DNA of 64,000 nucleotides from Hydrogenophaga sp. IBVHS2 (GTDB lineage Bacteria; Pseudomonadota; Gammaproteobacteria; Burkholderiales; Burkholderiaceae_C): positions 919,095 through 983,094 of the forward strand of contig NZ_NFUT01000001.1 of the NCBI RefSeq assembly GCF_002127215.1. Direction: 5' to 3'. Below, in pieces: positions 20,500 to 27,971 of this stretch. Made by a program: the position numbers and the translations under genes. A model generated the notes under the pieces. The model had not been told where the DNA came from and did no database searches. It saw only the letters and a list, made by a program, of their open reading frames with translations. How positions within the stretch are numbered: position 1 is the first letter of the stretch; every line of letters begins with the position of its first letter.

Positions 20500-21435
20500 A
20501 TGGCCGACCTGATCCTGCACCACTACCCCACGTCCCCGTTCTCCGAAAAGGTGCGCCTCATCCTCGGCCACAAGGGGCTGGCCTGGAAGAGCGTGCACAT
20601 TCCGCGCATCATGCCCAAGCCGGACGTGCTGGCACTCACCGGCGGCTACCGCCGCACGCCCTTCCTGCAGATCGGCGCCGACATCTGGTGCGACACCGCG
20701 CTCATCGCCGAGGTGCTGGACCATCACCAGCCCGAGCCGCCGCTGTACCCGGCCCATGCCCGGGGCCTGTCCCGCGTGCTGGCGCAGTGGGCTGATGGCA
20801 CCCTGTTCTGGGCCGCCATGGGCCACAACCTCAGCCCCAAGGGCGCTGCCGCCCTGTTCGCCGGTCAGCCGCCCGAGGCGGCGGCCGCCTTTGCCGCCGA
20901 CCGGGGTGCCATGCGCACCAACATGACCGTGCTGCGCCCGGCCGACGCCACCTCGGCCTACCGCAGCTACCTGCGGCGGCTCTCCAGCATGCTGGACGAC
21001 CAGCCCTTCCTGCTGGGCGAAATCCCCTGCATTGCCGACTTCGCCGCCTACCACCCGCTGTGGTTCAGCCGGGTGGTCAACCCGGCCATGGCCGGCGTGC
21101 TGGAGGCCACCCCCGACGTGCTGGAGTGGATGGACCGCATGGCCGCCATCGGCCATGGTCGGTCCGAGGCCCTGTCGTCGGCCGACGCCATCGCGGTGGC
21201 CCGCAGCAGCCAGCCGGCCGCCCTGTCCGACGAGGTCTTCCAGGACGACCACGGCATCGCCCTGGGCAGCCGGGTGACGGTGGCGCCCGAGGCCTTCGGC
21301 ACCGAGCCCACCGAGGGCATCCTGCGGGCCGCCACCCGCACCCGGTACACGCTGGAACGCACCGACGAGCGCGCCGGCACGCTGCATGTGCATTTCCCGC
21401 GCGTGGGCTTCGTGCTGAGGGAAGTCAAGGCTTGA
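20500..21435 (+). CDS. Glutathione S-transferase family protein
   Basis: The N-terminal thioredoxin-like domain (LILHHYPTSPFSEKVRLILG) with the cis-proline region RRTPFLQIGADIWCDT identifies a GST-family protein, followed by the all-helical domain. At 311 residues it is longer than the usual 200-230. The last 90 residues (from about SSQPAALSDEVFQDD) form an extra beta-rich tail. Members conjugate glutathione or act as small-molecule reductases. Its stop overlaps the next start (TTGA at 21432-21435). Confidence 0.85.
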   Translation: MADLILHHYPTSPFSEKVRLILGHKGLAWKSVHIPRIMPKPDVLALTGGYRRTPFLQIGADIWCDTALIAEVLDHHQPEPPLYPAHARGLSRVLAQWADGTLFWAAMGHNLSPKGAAALFAGQPPEAAAAFAADRGAMRTNMTVLRPADATSAYRSYLRRLSSMLDDQPFLLGEIPCIADFAAYHPLWFSRVVNPAMAGVLEATPDVLEWMDRMAAIGHGRSEALSSADAIAVARSSQPAALSDEVFQDDHGIALGSRVTVAPEAFGTEPTEGILRAATRTRYTLERTDERAGTLHVHFPRVGFVLREVKA

Positions 21436-21914
21436 GCCGTCCCGACCCCACCGGCCTGCACTGGCGCTGCCTGCCCTTCGGTGCCCTGCAGCCAGCCACG
21501 CTCTACGGCATGCTGCGGCTGCGCAGCGAGGTGTTCGTGGTGGAGCAGCGCTGCCTCTTCCAGGACATGGACGGGGCGGATGCCGACTGCATGCACCTGC
21601 TGGGCGAACAACCCGCCCACGGCGCCGGCACGCCGACCCTGCACGCCTATGCCCGCCTGGTGCCGGCCGGCCTGAAGTTCACCGAAGCCAGCATCGGCCG
21701 GGTCGTGAGCGACCCCGCGCTGCGGGGCACCGGCCTGGGCCATGTGCTGATGGCGCAAGCGGTGCAGACGCTGATGGCGCTGTGGGGGCCCCAGCCCATC
21801 CGCATCGGTGCCCAGGCCCACCTGCAAGGCTTCTACCGCCGCCACGGCTTCGAGACCGCCGGCCCGATCTACGACGAAGACGGCATCGACCATGTCGAGA
21901 TGCTGCGCCCCTGA
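21432..21914 (+). CDS. ElaA-like GNAT N-acetyltransferase
   Basis: This 160-residue GNAT-fold protein opens with the ElaA-type segment LYGMLRLRSEVFVVEQRCLF. The acetyl-CoA loop is GRVVSDPALRGTGLGHVLM, and the C-terminal strand GFYRRHGFETAGPIYDEDG is typical. The only good start is TTG at 21432, which overlaps the GST stop; the upstream open frame is a shadow of the GST gene. The acceptor substrate is unknown. It is translationally coupled to the GST. Confidence 0.85.
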   Translation: MSRPDPTGLHWRCLPFGALQPATLYGMLRLRSEVFVVEQRCLFQDMDGADADCMHLLGEQPAHGAGTPTLHAYARLVPAGLKFTEASIGRVVSDPALRGTGLGHVLMAQAVQTLMALWGPQPIRIGAQAHLQGFYRRHGFETAGPIYDEDGIDHVEMLRP

Positions 21915-21941
21915 CCCCCACAACCCAGAAGGAGACATTCC

Positions 21942-22847
21942 ATGATTCAGGACTTTGCGGGCCGCACGGCCGTGCTCACCGGCGCCGGTTCCGGTTTCGG
22001 CCTTGAATGCGCCCGCATCGGCGCGCAGCGCGGCATGAAGCTGGTGCTGGTGGACGTGCAGCAGGACGCGCTGGACCGCGCCGCCGCCGAACTCACGGCC
22101 GCCGGTGCCGAGGTCATGGCGCGCCGGGTCGATGTGTCCAGCGCCGACGAGATGGAGGCCCTGGCCAACGACGTGGTCGCCCGTTTCGGCGCGCCGCATT
22201 TCGTGTTCAACAACGCGGGTGTCGGTTCGGGCGGCCTCATCTGGGAAAACTCGGTGCGCGACTGGGAGTGGGTGCTGGGCGTGAACCTGTGGGGCGTGGT
22301 GCATGGTGTGCGCCTGTTCACCCCGCACATGCTGGCCGCCGCCGAGGCCGATCCCGCATGGCGTGGCCACATCGTCAACACCGCGAGCATGGCCGGCCTG
22401 CTCACCCCGCCCAACATGGGCATCTACAACGTGAGCAAGCACGCGGTGGTGAGCCTGACCGAAACCCTCTACCAGGACCTGCGCCTGGTCACCGATCAGG
22501 TCGGCGCCAGCGTGCTCTGCCCGTACTTCGTGCCCACCGGCATCAGCCAGAGCCACCGCAACCGGCCCGGCGACATGGCCACCGAGAAACCCACCCGCAG
22601 CCAGCTCATCGGCCAGGCCATGAGCGACAAGGCGGTGAGCTCGGGCAAGGTGACGGCCGCCGAGGTGGCCGCCCTGGTGTTCGACGCCATCGCCGCCGAC
22701 CGCTTCTACATCTTCAGCCACCCCCGCGCGCTGGGCAACGTGCGCACGCGCATGGAAGGCATCGTCAACGCCACCAATCCGGTCGATCCGTTCCTGGAGC
22801 GGCCCGAGATCGGCGAGCAGCTGCGGGCCGCCTTGCGCAAGGGCTGA
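21942..22847 (+). CDS. SDR family oxidoreductase
   Basis: This second short-chain dehydrogenase of the cluster has 301 residues. Cofactor motif TGAGSGFGLECARIG, NNAGVGSGG, and the catalytic triad in NTASMAGLLTPPNMGIYNVSKHA are intact. The longer C-terminus (about 50 residues past the usual SDR end) and the lack of a VDGG tail set it apart from the SDR at 16534 and fit the classical SDR group with broad alcohol or steroid-like substrates. GGAGA precedes the ATG. It ends the plus-strand catabolic run, facing the convergent Sel1-repeat gene 15 bases away. Confidence 0.88.
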   Translation: MIQDFAGRTAVLTGAGSGFGLECARIGAQRGMKLVLVDVQQDALDRAAAELTAAGAEVMARRVDVSSADEMEALANDVVARFGAPHFVFNNAGVGSGGLIWENSVRDWEWVLGVNLWGVVHGVRLFTPHMLAAAEADPAWRGHIVNTASMAGLLTPPNMGIYNVSKHAVVSLTETLYQDLRLVTDQVGASVLCPYFVPTGISQSHRNRPGDMATEKPTRSQLIGQAMSDKAVSSGKVTAAEVAALVFDAIAADRFYIFSHPRALGNVRTRMEGIVNATNPVDPFLERPEIGEQLRAALRKG

Positions 22848-22862
22848 CGCCCCGCCGCGCGG

Positions 22863-24029
22863 TCAGGGGCCGGTGGTCTGACCGCGCCAGCGCGGCGGCA
22901 CCAGATCGCTCAATGGCGTGGGCTCGCGCTGCCACGGGCTGGTGGCCGATGCCCGCGCCGTGCCCACACCGGCGGTGCCGGGTTCGATCTGGCTGAGCTG
23001 GCGCATCCAGGTGAAGTCGACCTGGCCTTCGGCCGTGGGGCGGGAGTAGATCAGCGCCAGCATCTGGCGCGCGGCGGTGTTGCCCTGGGCCTCGGCCTGC
23101 CGGTACAGACGGATCGCTTCGCTGTAATTGGCCGGCACGCCATTGCCCTGGTGGAAGCGGCGGGCCAGCGCATAGGCCTCGTCGGCGCCCACCGTGCGGC
23201 CCGGCAGCACGATGGTGTTGTCCATGCCGAGCAGGGTGACGCCGTTGCCCGGCTGGGCCGGCTCGGCCGCCACGGTCGGCGCGGGACCGGCGCGCAACCG
23301 GTCCTCCAGCACGCGGACATTGGCGGCTGCAGCCGGCAGGATCGGGGCAAGCGCCTTCAGGCCTGCCAGGGCGTCGCTCTCGCGGCCGGCTCCGGCCTGC
23401 TCGAGCGCGATTTCCAGGCGCGCGTGCGAATTGCCGGCGCGCGCGGCGCGCTGCAGCAGATCGCGGGAGACGGCTTCGGCCTGCGCGCCGGCCGCACCGT
23501 CCAGCACGGGCGCACGCTGGCGCAGCAGCCACTCCAGATGGGCCGCACGGCCCGGGTCGGTGCGGCGGAGGATCGCGATGGCCTCGCGGGCCTGCTGGGG
23601 ATCGGCCGTGCTGCCGCAGCCGTCGATGGCGCACCAGGCCACGGCGGCCGGGGCGAGCCGGGCGCCCAGTTGACGGGCCCGCTCGAACCAGAAGCGGGCC
23701 TGTGCGTCGTCGCGCGGCAGCGTGGCGCCGTGCAGGGACAGCAGCCCGAGCAGCCAGGCCGCCTCGGCGGCGTCGGCCCGGGACTTGCCCCGAAGGCTGG
23801 CCACCGGTTGCGATGCCTGGGCCTGCACGCGCGCCAGCTCGGCACTCTGGTCCGGACGTGATCCGGGCACAGGGCTGGCCAGCGCCGGTTCGCTCACCGG
23901 AGCCGGGTCGAACACGGGCGCTCCGGCGGCCCGGGTCTGGGCCAGCGTGGTGGTGCAGCCCCAGGCCAGCACGACCGCCAGCAGCGCCCCCGGCGCCCGG
24001 GCGTGACGGACCGGCGCGTCGGCGCTCAT
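22863..24029 (-). CDS. Sel1/TPR-type repeat protein of the CsgG-like export operon
   Basis: The product has 388 residues. The ATG at 24029 overlaps the stop of the CsgG-like gene (ATGA, 24026-24029), which fixes the start; the open frame above it is a shadow. A hydrophobic N-terminal segment (ALLAVVLAWGCTTTLAQ) indicates export. The cysteine context AWGC is a poor lipobox, so signal peptidase I cleavage near LAQ is also possible. Sel1-like repeats are visible, best in AYALARRFHQGNGVPANYSE and AIRLYRQAEAQGNTAARQML (about residues 285-330). Such repeats bind partner proteins. Last gene of the operon, it is a plausible periplasmic assembly or chaperone factor for the export channel. Confidence 0.75.
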   Translation of the reverse strand: MSADAPVRHARAPGALLAVVLAWGCTTTLAQTRAAGAPVFDPAPVSEPALASPVPGSRPDQSAELARVQAQASQPVASLRGKSRADAAEAAWLLGLLSLHGATLPRDDAQARFWFERARQLGARLAPAAVAWCAIDGCGSTADPQQAREAIAILRRTDPGRAAHLEWLLRQRAPVLDGAAGAQAEAVSRDLLQRAARAGNSHARLEIALEQAGAGRESDALAGLKALAPILPAAAANVRVLEDRLRAGPAPTVAAEPAQPGNGVTLLGMDNTIVLPGRTVGADEAYALARRFHQGNGVPANYSEAIRLYRQAEAQGNTAARQMLALIYSRPTAEGQVDFTWMRQLSQIEPGTAGVGTARASATSPWQREPTPLSDLVPPRWRGQTTGP

Positions 24030-25792
24030 CGGGTGGGCGCTGCAGCGGCGGGTGCAGCCGGGGCAGGGGCGGGAGCAGGGGCCGCAGCCGGGGCAGGTGC
24101 CGCAGCCGGGGCAGGTGCCGGACGGCGCGGACCGACGGTCCAGTTCACCCGACCCAGGCTCACTGCCTCGGCCCCCACGGCGTCGGTGTAGGCCTTGGCC
24201 ACGGCATCCAGACCACGAACCTCGGGCATGGGCTTGAGGGCAGCGCCCTGCAGCGGTGCCGGCAGCCGGGCCATCACGTCCTCGCCGGTGGCGGCGCAGA
24301 GCACGCCTTCCTGGCCCGGCGCGGTGGTCGCCAGCACGAAGCCGGGGTTGGGGCTCATCCAGTCCGGGATGCGCACCGCCTGGTTGCCGGGCACCACGGC
24401 CTGGGTGGCGATCGGGTTGGGGATCAGGCGCATCACGTTGCCGGCCGAGTCCGACAGGTAGCACGACAGGTGGGACGCCTGTGAAACCGTGGCCGACAGG
24501 AAGACCTGCTCACCCACCTCGAACACGGTGCGGCCGAGCAGCACGTTCTCGATCTGCAGGTCGATGCTGCGGGTCGGCGTGCGCTGGCCGTAGGCCAGCC
24601 CGGAAGAGGGCACCGGCTGGTCGGGACCTTCTGCCGGCTGGACCGGGGTGGGGTCCTGGCTCATCCAGCCGTAACGGGTGAGCTGGCCGTTGGCGTCCAG
24701 GGCCACGAAGTCGCGCAGCACCCGCTCGTAGGTGGGGAAGTTCACCGTGCCGGTCACGACCATGCGCTGGTCGGCCTGGAAGCGGGCCAGGGCGCGGCGG
24801 AAGGCCAGGCTGTTGACCGGCGGGGTGGCGTCGCCCCCCGGCAGGTAGCCCTTGGCCACCAGCGATCGGCGCACCAGACCCTGGTGGACCTTGTCGCCGC
24901 CCTCGTCGTACCAGTCGCGCAGCTGGCGCTGGAAGTCGGGGTGGTTCTGTTCCAGGGTGAGGCACTGCCAGTAGGGCACACGGGCCCACTTGCCCACCAG
25001 CTCGATCATGGCCAGCTCGACCAGGGTGCGGATGGCCGCACCCGTGCCCTGGGCGTAATCGCGCCCGACGTTGAACTGCAGGCCGTAGTCGCCGATGCGG
25101 CCGGCCACGTCCAGGCCCTGGCCGCCGGTGCCGATGATCACCTCGTTGGCCGAGTCCATGCCGGGAATGAGCGTGCGCGAGCGGAAATCGCCCAGGTGCA
25201 GCTCCAGGCCCACCACGGTGACGTTGCGATCGCGGCTGTAGCCGGTTTCCAGGCGGGAGCCCGAGGTGCCGGCATCGAAGCGGTTGCTCAGCACGTTCTG
25301 GTCGACGAAGGCCACGGCCCCCGAGATGTAGAGCGAGGGTCGCTGCAGCTGGATCTGGTTGTTGTTGAGCAGGATGGTGGTGAGGTTCTGCACCGTGTCC
25401 TGCCGGGCGATGTCGACCTCGTAGTCGACATAGCGGAAGGCATTGCTCAGGCGCGACATCTGCGAGAGCGCCGTGATGATCATCTCCTTGGTGGCCACCG
25501 GCACGCGCAGGGAGGCATCGGGGATGAGCTTGCTGGTCACCAGGGTGGTGGTGATGTTGGCCTCGCGCAGCATCTGGTCCATGCACATCAGCGAGTCCGA
25601 GAAACTGGAGACCGAGCGCACCGGGCGCACGGTGGGCCGGGAGGCGGCGTTGCCGTAGCTCTGGTACTGGGCGTCCTTGCGCGGGTCCATGGGGGTTGCG
25701 CAGCCGGCGAGCACCAGCACGGTCGACAGGCAGGCCATGCCGAGCCAGCGGCTCAGGGGTTGGCGGGGAGCGGGCGAGGCAGGGGCGGTCAT
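24026..25792 (-). CDS. CsgG/HfaB-like outer-membrane lipoprotein with added domains
   Basis: This 588-residue lipoprotein has its lipobox ending in LAGC (Cys31). Residues about 60-300 read like the CsgG/HfaB fold that forms the outer-membrane pore for curli and the holdfast anchor: the SLYISGAVAFVDQNV strand, VVGLELHLGDFRSRTLIPGM, then VGRDYAQGTGAAIRTLVELA. Canonical CsgG is about 277 residues. The extra half holds a peptidoglycan-binding-like segment (FRRALARFQADQRMVVTG, about 327-345), a DUF4384-like beta domain (about 405-480) and a Pro/Ala-rich tail (about 556-588). It starts 7 bases after the upstream small secreted gene and overlaps the Sel1 gene. It is the likely export channel for the two small proteins encoded before it. 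Confidence 0.8.
   Translation of the reverse strand: MTAPASPAPRQPLSRWLGMACLSTVLVLAGCATPMDPRKDAQYQSYGNAASRPTVRPVRSVSSFSDSLMCMDQMLREANITTTLVTSKLIPDASLRVPVATKEMIITALSQMSRLSNAFRYVDYEVDIARQDTVQNLTTILLNNNQIQLQRPSLYISGAVAFVDQNVLSNRFDAGTSGSRLETGYSRDRNVTVVGLELHLGDFRSRTLIPGMDSANEVIIGTGGQGLDVAGRIGDYGLQFNVGRDYAQGTGAAIRTLVELAMIELVGKWARVPYWQCLTLEQNHPDFQRQLRDWYDEGGDKVHQGLVRRSLVAKGYLPGGDATPPVNSLAFRRALARFQADQRMVVTGTVNFPTYERVLRDFVALDANGQLTRYGWMSQDPTPVQPAEGPDQPVPSSGLAYGQRTPTRSIDLQIENVLLGRTVFEVGEQVFLSATVSQASHLSCYLSDSAGNVMRLIPNPIATQAVVPGNQAVRIPDWMSPNPGFVLATTAPGQEGVLCAATGEDVMARLPAPLQGAALKPMPEVRGLDAVAKAYTDAVGAEAVSLGRVNWTVGPRRPAPAPAAAPAPAAAPAPAPAPAAPAAAAPTR
24081..24116 (+). repeat. Two exact tandem copies of an 18-base unit
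   Basis: GCCGCAGCCGGGGCAGGT occurs twice head to tail (24081-24098 and 24099-24116) within a longer degenerate run. It encodes, on the minus strand, the Pro/Ala-rich C-terminal tail of the CsgG-like protein. The run is likely to vary in copy number between strains. Confidence 0.8.
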
Positions 25793-25799
25793 GGCTGGC

Positions 25800-26255
25800 T
25801 CAGTTGCAGATGTTCACCAGGTCGCCACGCAGCACGACGATCTGGTCCTGGGCTGGGGCGCCAAAGCGGTTGGCGGCGTTGGTGGTCTGCGTGGCGATTT
25901 CCTGGGTGCAGGAGCGACGGAAACCATCGGTGGTGGCGGTGGTGACCACGTCGGCGTCGGTGTAGATGCCGTCGGTGTTGGCCGAGTAGGCCTTGGCGGT
26001 GTACCGCGACACCTTGGCCCGCATCCAGGCGGGCATCTGGGAGGATTGATCCAGGCCGGTCGATCTGGGCTGGTTGTTCAGCGGCAGGCCGGTGGGCGCC
26101 ACCCGCTTGGTCAGCACCAGGGGGTCCTCGCCGGGGGCCGACTGGGCCCAGGCCGATGCGCCCAGGGCGCACAAAAGACCGACGGCCAGCGCGCGCAGCG
26201 GGGCGGCCGGCCGGCAGGAGAAAAGGGTGGCTGGGGCCATGGTGGATCGCGGCAT
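25800..26255 (-). CDS. Small secreted protein, possible minor subunit (HfaA-like)
   Basis: The product has 151 residues. The ATG at 26255 follows GGAGA and gives a clear signal peptide (RALAVGLLCALGASAWAQ) cleaved near residue 39; an in-frame ATG at 26240 is an alternative. The mature part is about 112 residues with a disordered start, two cysteines (RRSCTQEI and a final VNICN) and the C-terminal segment NRFGAPAQDQIVVLRGDLVN. I recall similar endings in holdfast anchor HfaA-type proteins, but this is not certain. It lies between the repeat subunit gene and the CsgG-like pore, so it is probably exported by that pore as a minor or nucleating component. Confidence 0.65.
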   Translation of the reverse strand: MPRSTMAPATLFSCRPAAPLRALAVGLLCALGASAWAQSAPGEDPLVLTKRVAPTGLPLNNQPRSTGLDQSSQMPAWMRAKVSRYTAKAYSANTDGIYTDADVVTTATTDGFRRSCTQEIATQTTNAANRFGAPAQDQIVVLRGDLVNICN

Positions 26256-26285
26256 GACTTTCTCCAGATCGACGGTGATTGCGCG

Positions 26286-26331
26286 AAACAAAACCCACCG
26301 GGCCGCTGCCGTCGGCAGCCGCACCGGTGGG
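26286..26331 (-). terminator. Rho-independent terminator/attenuator inside the export operon
   Basis: On the minus strand, CCCACCGG (26324-26331) pairs with CCGGTGGG (26294-26301), with an inner GCTGCC/GGCAGC stem. A TTTTGTTT run follows (26293-26286). It lies 9 bases after the stop of the small repeat-protein gene and before the second small gene. Transcripts would mostly stop here, giving much more repeat subunit than pore. Confidence 0.8.
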
Positions 26332-26340
26332 TCGGACCGA

Positions 26341-26778
26341 TCAGCGGCAGGTCGAGCAGCTGGTGTTGGTCGACACGTTCTGCACGGCGGTGGCGCCGAA
26401 GGCAGCCTTGTTGATCAGGGCCGACTTGGAAGCGGCCACGATCTGCAGGGAAGCGGCGTCGATTTCCACGTTGCCGACGTTGGAGGCCAGGTTCTGGCGG
26501 GCTTCGCCACCCAGGGCGGCGTTCATCACCAGGCTGCGCTCGGCGGCCACCAGCTGCAGCTGCTTGCCGCCCACGTCGACGTTGCCGGCGTTGGTGGCGA
26601 TGTTCTGCACGGCGGTGCCGGCGACAGCGGCGTTGATCACGGCGGTGTTCACCAGCACCGTGGCCTGGATGGAGGGATCGTTGATTTCCGGACCCTGGCT
26701 GCTCGAGGAGTTGCTCGGCGGGGTGGCGAAGGCGGCGCTGGCGCTGAAGGCGAGGGCGATGAGGGCGATCTTTTTCAT
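26341..26778 (-). CDS. Small secreted repeat protein, candidate fibre subunit
   Basis: The product has 145 residues, starting at ATG 26778 behind AGGAGT, with a signal peptide ending near ASAAFA (about residue 19). The mature chain has three degenerate repeats of about 38 residues: AVQNIATNAGNVDVGGKQLQ, then EARQNLASNVGNVEID with AASLQIVA, then TAVQNVSTNTS. The Q-N-x-A-x-N-x-G-N-V spacing, rich in Asn, Gln, Ala and Val, recalls curlin-type beta-solenoid or amyloid repeats, although it is not a CsgA homologue I can name. It ends in SCSTCR. It is first in an operon with a CsgG-like pore and has a terminator right after it, both fitting a major exported subunit. Confidence 0.7.
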   Translation of the reverse strand: MKKIALIALAFSASAAFATPPSNSSSSQGPEINDPSIQATVLVNTAVINAAVAGTAVQNIATNAGNVDVGGKQLQLVAAERSLVMNAALGGEARQNLASNVGNVEIDAASLQIVAASKSALINKAAFGATAVQNVSTNTSCSTCR

Positions 26779-27233
26779 GGTGACTCCTGGGTTGGTCTGT
26801 TCAAGGACCGGTCCGGGCACCATGCCCGTCCGGCAGGCCTTTTGGCATTCCGCCCCGGTGCGGTATCGCGTTCGGTGCGGGGCTGTCTGGCCTGGGAAGA
26901 AGTGTGACTTTTTGTTCAAATGTGTCCAATCGTTGCGGCCGCGTAGTCAGATCGAACTAGCTTGCCGCCGTTCCTATGGATACTTCGGTACGCATCCACG
27001 CCCGCTGGCGGTTGCAGAAACGCTATTCAATCAATAGCTGAATCGGCGACTTTGGCGAGTAGTTACTGGATGTAACTTTGCAATCCGTTTGAAACATTCT
27101 TCTGCAAAATACATGCTTCGGTACGAAAAAGCCCCCCTGAATACGGGCAAACTCGATCGAAATTAATCCCAACGTACGCATGACCCGTGCGCGATGGACT
27201 ACCGAAGCGCAGAACGACACGAGGAGACCCGCC
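26779..27233. promoter_or_regulatory. Divergent control region between export operon and first two-component pair
   Basis: This 455-base gap is clearly more AT-rich than its surroundings and separates the minus-strand export operon from the plus-strand regulator gene. It contains a direct repeat CTTCGGTACG (26983-26992 and 27116-27125), GTACGCAT twice (26988-26995 and 27174-27181), and a 14-base element shared with the peroxidase leader. No convincing ORF or RNA gene was seen. The adjacent regulator probably acts here. Confidence 0.5.
27169..27182 (+). promoter_or_regulatory. Element CCAACGTACGCATG shared with the peroxidase leader
   Basis: The same 14 bases, with one change (CCAACGTATGCATG), lie at 29576-29589 upstream of the RTX peroxidase gene. 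The core is partly palindromic (CGTACG here, ATGCAT there). It lies 51 bases before the response-regulator start. It may be a binding site for one of the two NarL-type regulators. Confidence 0.4.
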
Positions 27234-27971
27234 ATGCATCCCGCCGACGAAGCCGTCCCTGCCGCCACCCTTCCCGCCACGCCCTCGGCGCCCTGGCCCG
27301 GCCATCTGGTGGGGCAGTCGGAGCGCCCGGTGCGGGTGCTCCTGGTGGACGACGACGCCCACCTGCGCCGGGTGGTGGCCGGCGAGCTGCTGGCCGACCA
27401 CCGCATCGAGCTGGTGGGGCAGGCCCAGAGCCTGCGGGAGGCGCGGTTGATGGCCTCCCGCCATGCCTTCGATGTGCTGCTGGTCGACCTGAACCTGGGC
27501 GACGGCAGCGGTTTCAGCCTGATCGAGCAGGTCCGGCACAAGAACCCGATGGTGGAGGTGGTGGTGATCTCCGCGCTGGCGGACGACCAGCATGCGCTGC
27601 ACGCCTTTGAACTCGGTGCCATGGGCTACCTCATCAAGCACGACTGCTTCGGCAACTTTGCCCAGGCCGTGCTGCAGGTGGTCAATGGCGGCGCTGCCAT
27701 CACGCCGGCGCTGGCCCGACGCCTCATCCAGCGGCTGGATGCCAGGCCGGCGGGCGTGTCCGGACAGCTGGCGGCCTGCGAATCGCTGTCGGATCGGGAG
27801 CGCGAGGTGCTCAAGATGGTGGCCGCCGGCTACACCAACCCCGAGATCGGCGAGCGTCTGGCCATCAGCGGGCTCACGGTCAATGCGCACATCCGCAACA
27901 TCAACCGCAAGCTGCAGGTGCGGTCCCGGGCACAGGCCGTGAGCCGTGCCATGGAGCGTGGACTGCTCTGA
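27234..27971 (+). CDS. NarL/LuxR-type response regulator (first copy)
   Basis: The product has 245 residues. ATG 27234 follows GAGGAG (27221-27226). The receiver domain has the acidic pair in VLLVDDDAHLRRV, phospho-acceptor Asp in VDLNLGDGSG, Ser in VVISAL and Lys in GYLIKHD. The C-terminal LuxR helix-turn-helix is LSDREREVLKMVAAGYTNPE with GLTVNAHIRNINRKLQVRSR. It is closely related to the regulator at 40981, sharing AGEL, RIELVGQA/RIDLVGQA and VDLNLGDGSGF. Its stop overlaps the kinase start (TGATG), so the two form a two-component pair. Divergent orientation suggests it controls the export operon. Confidence 0.92.
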   Translation: MHPADEAVPAATLPATPSAPWPGHLVGQSERPVRVLLVDDDAHLRRVVAGELLADHRIELVGQAQSLREARLMASRHAFDVLLVDLNLGDGSGFSLIEQVRHKNPMVEVVVISALADDQHALHAFELGAMGYLIKHDCFGNFAQAVLQVVNGGAAITPALARRLIQRLDARPAGVSGQLAACESLSDREREVLKMVAAGYTNPEIGERLAISGLTVNAHIRNINRKLQVRSRAQAVSRAMERGLL

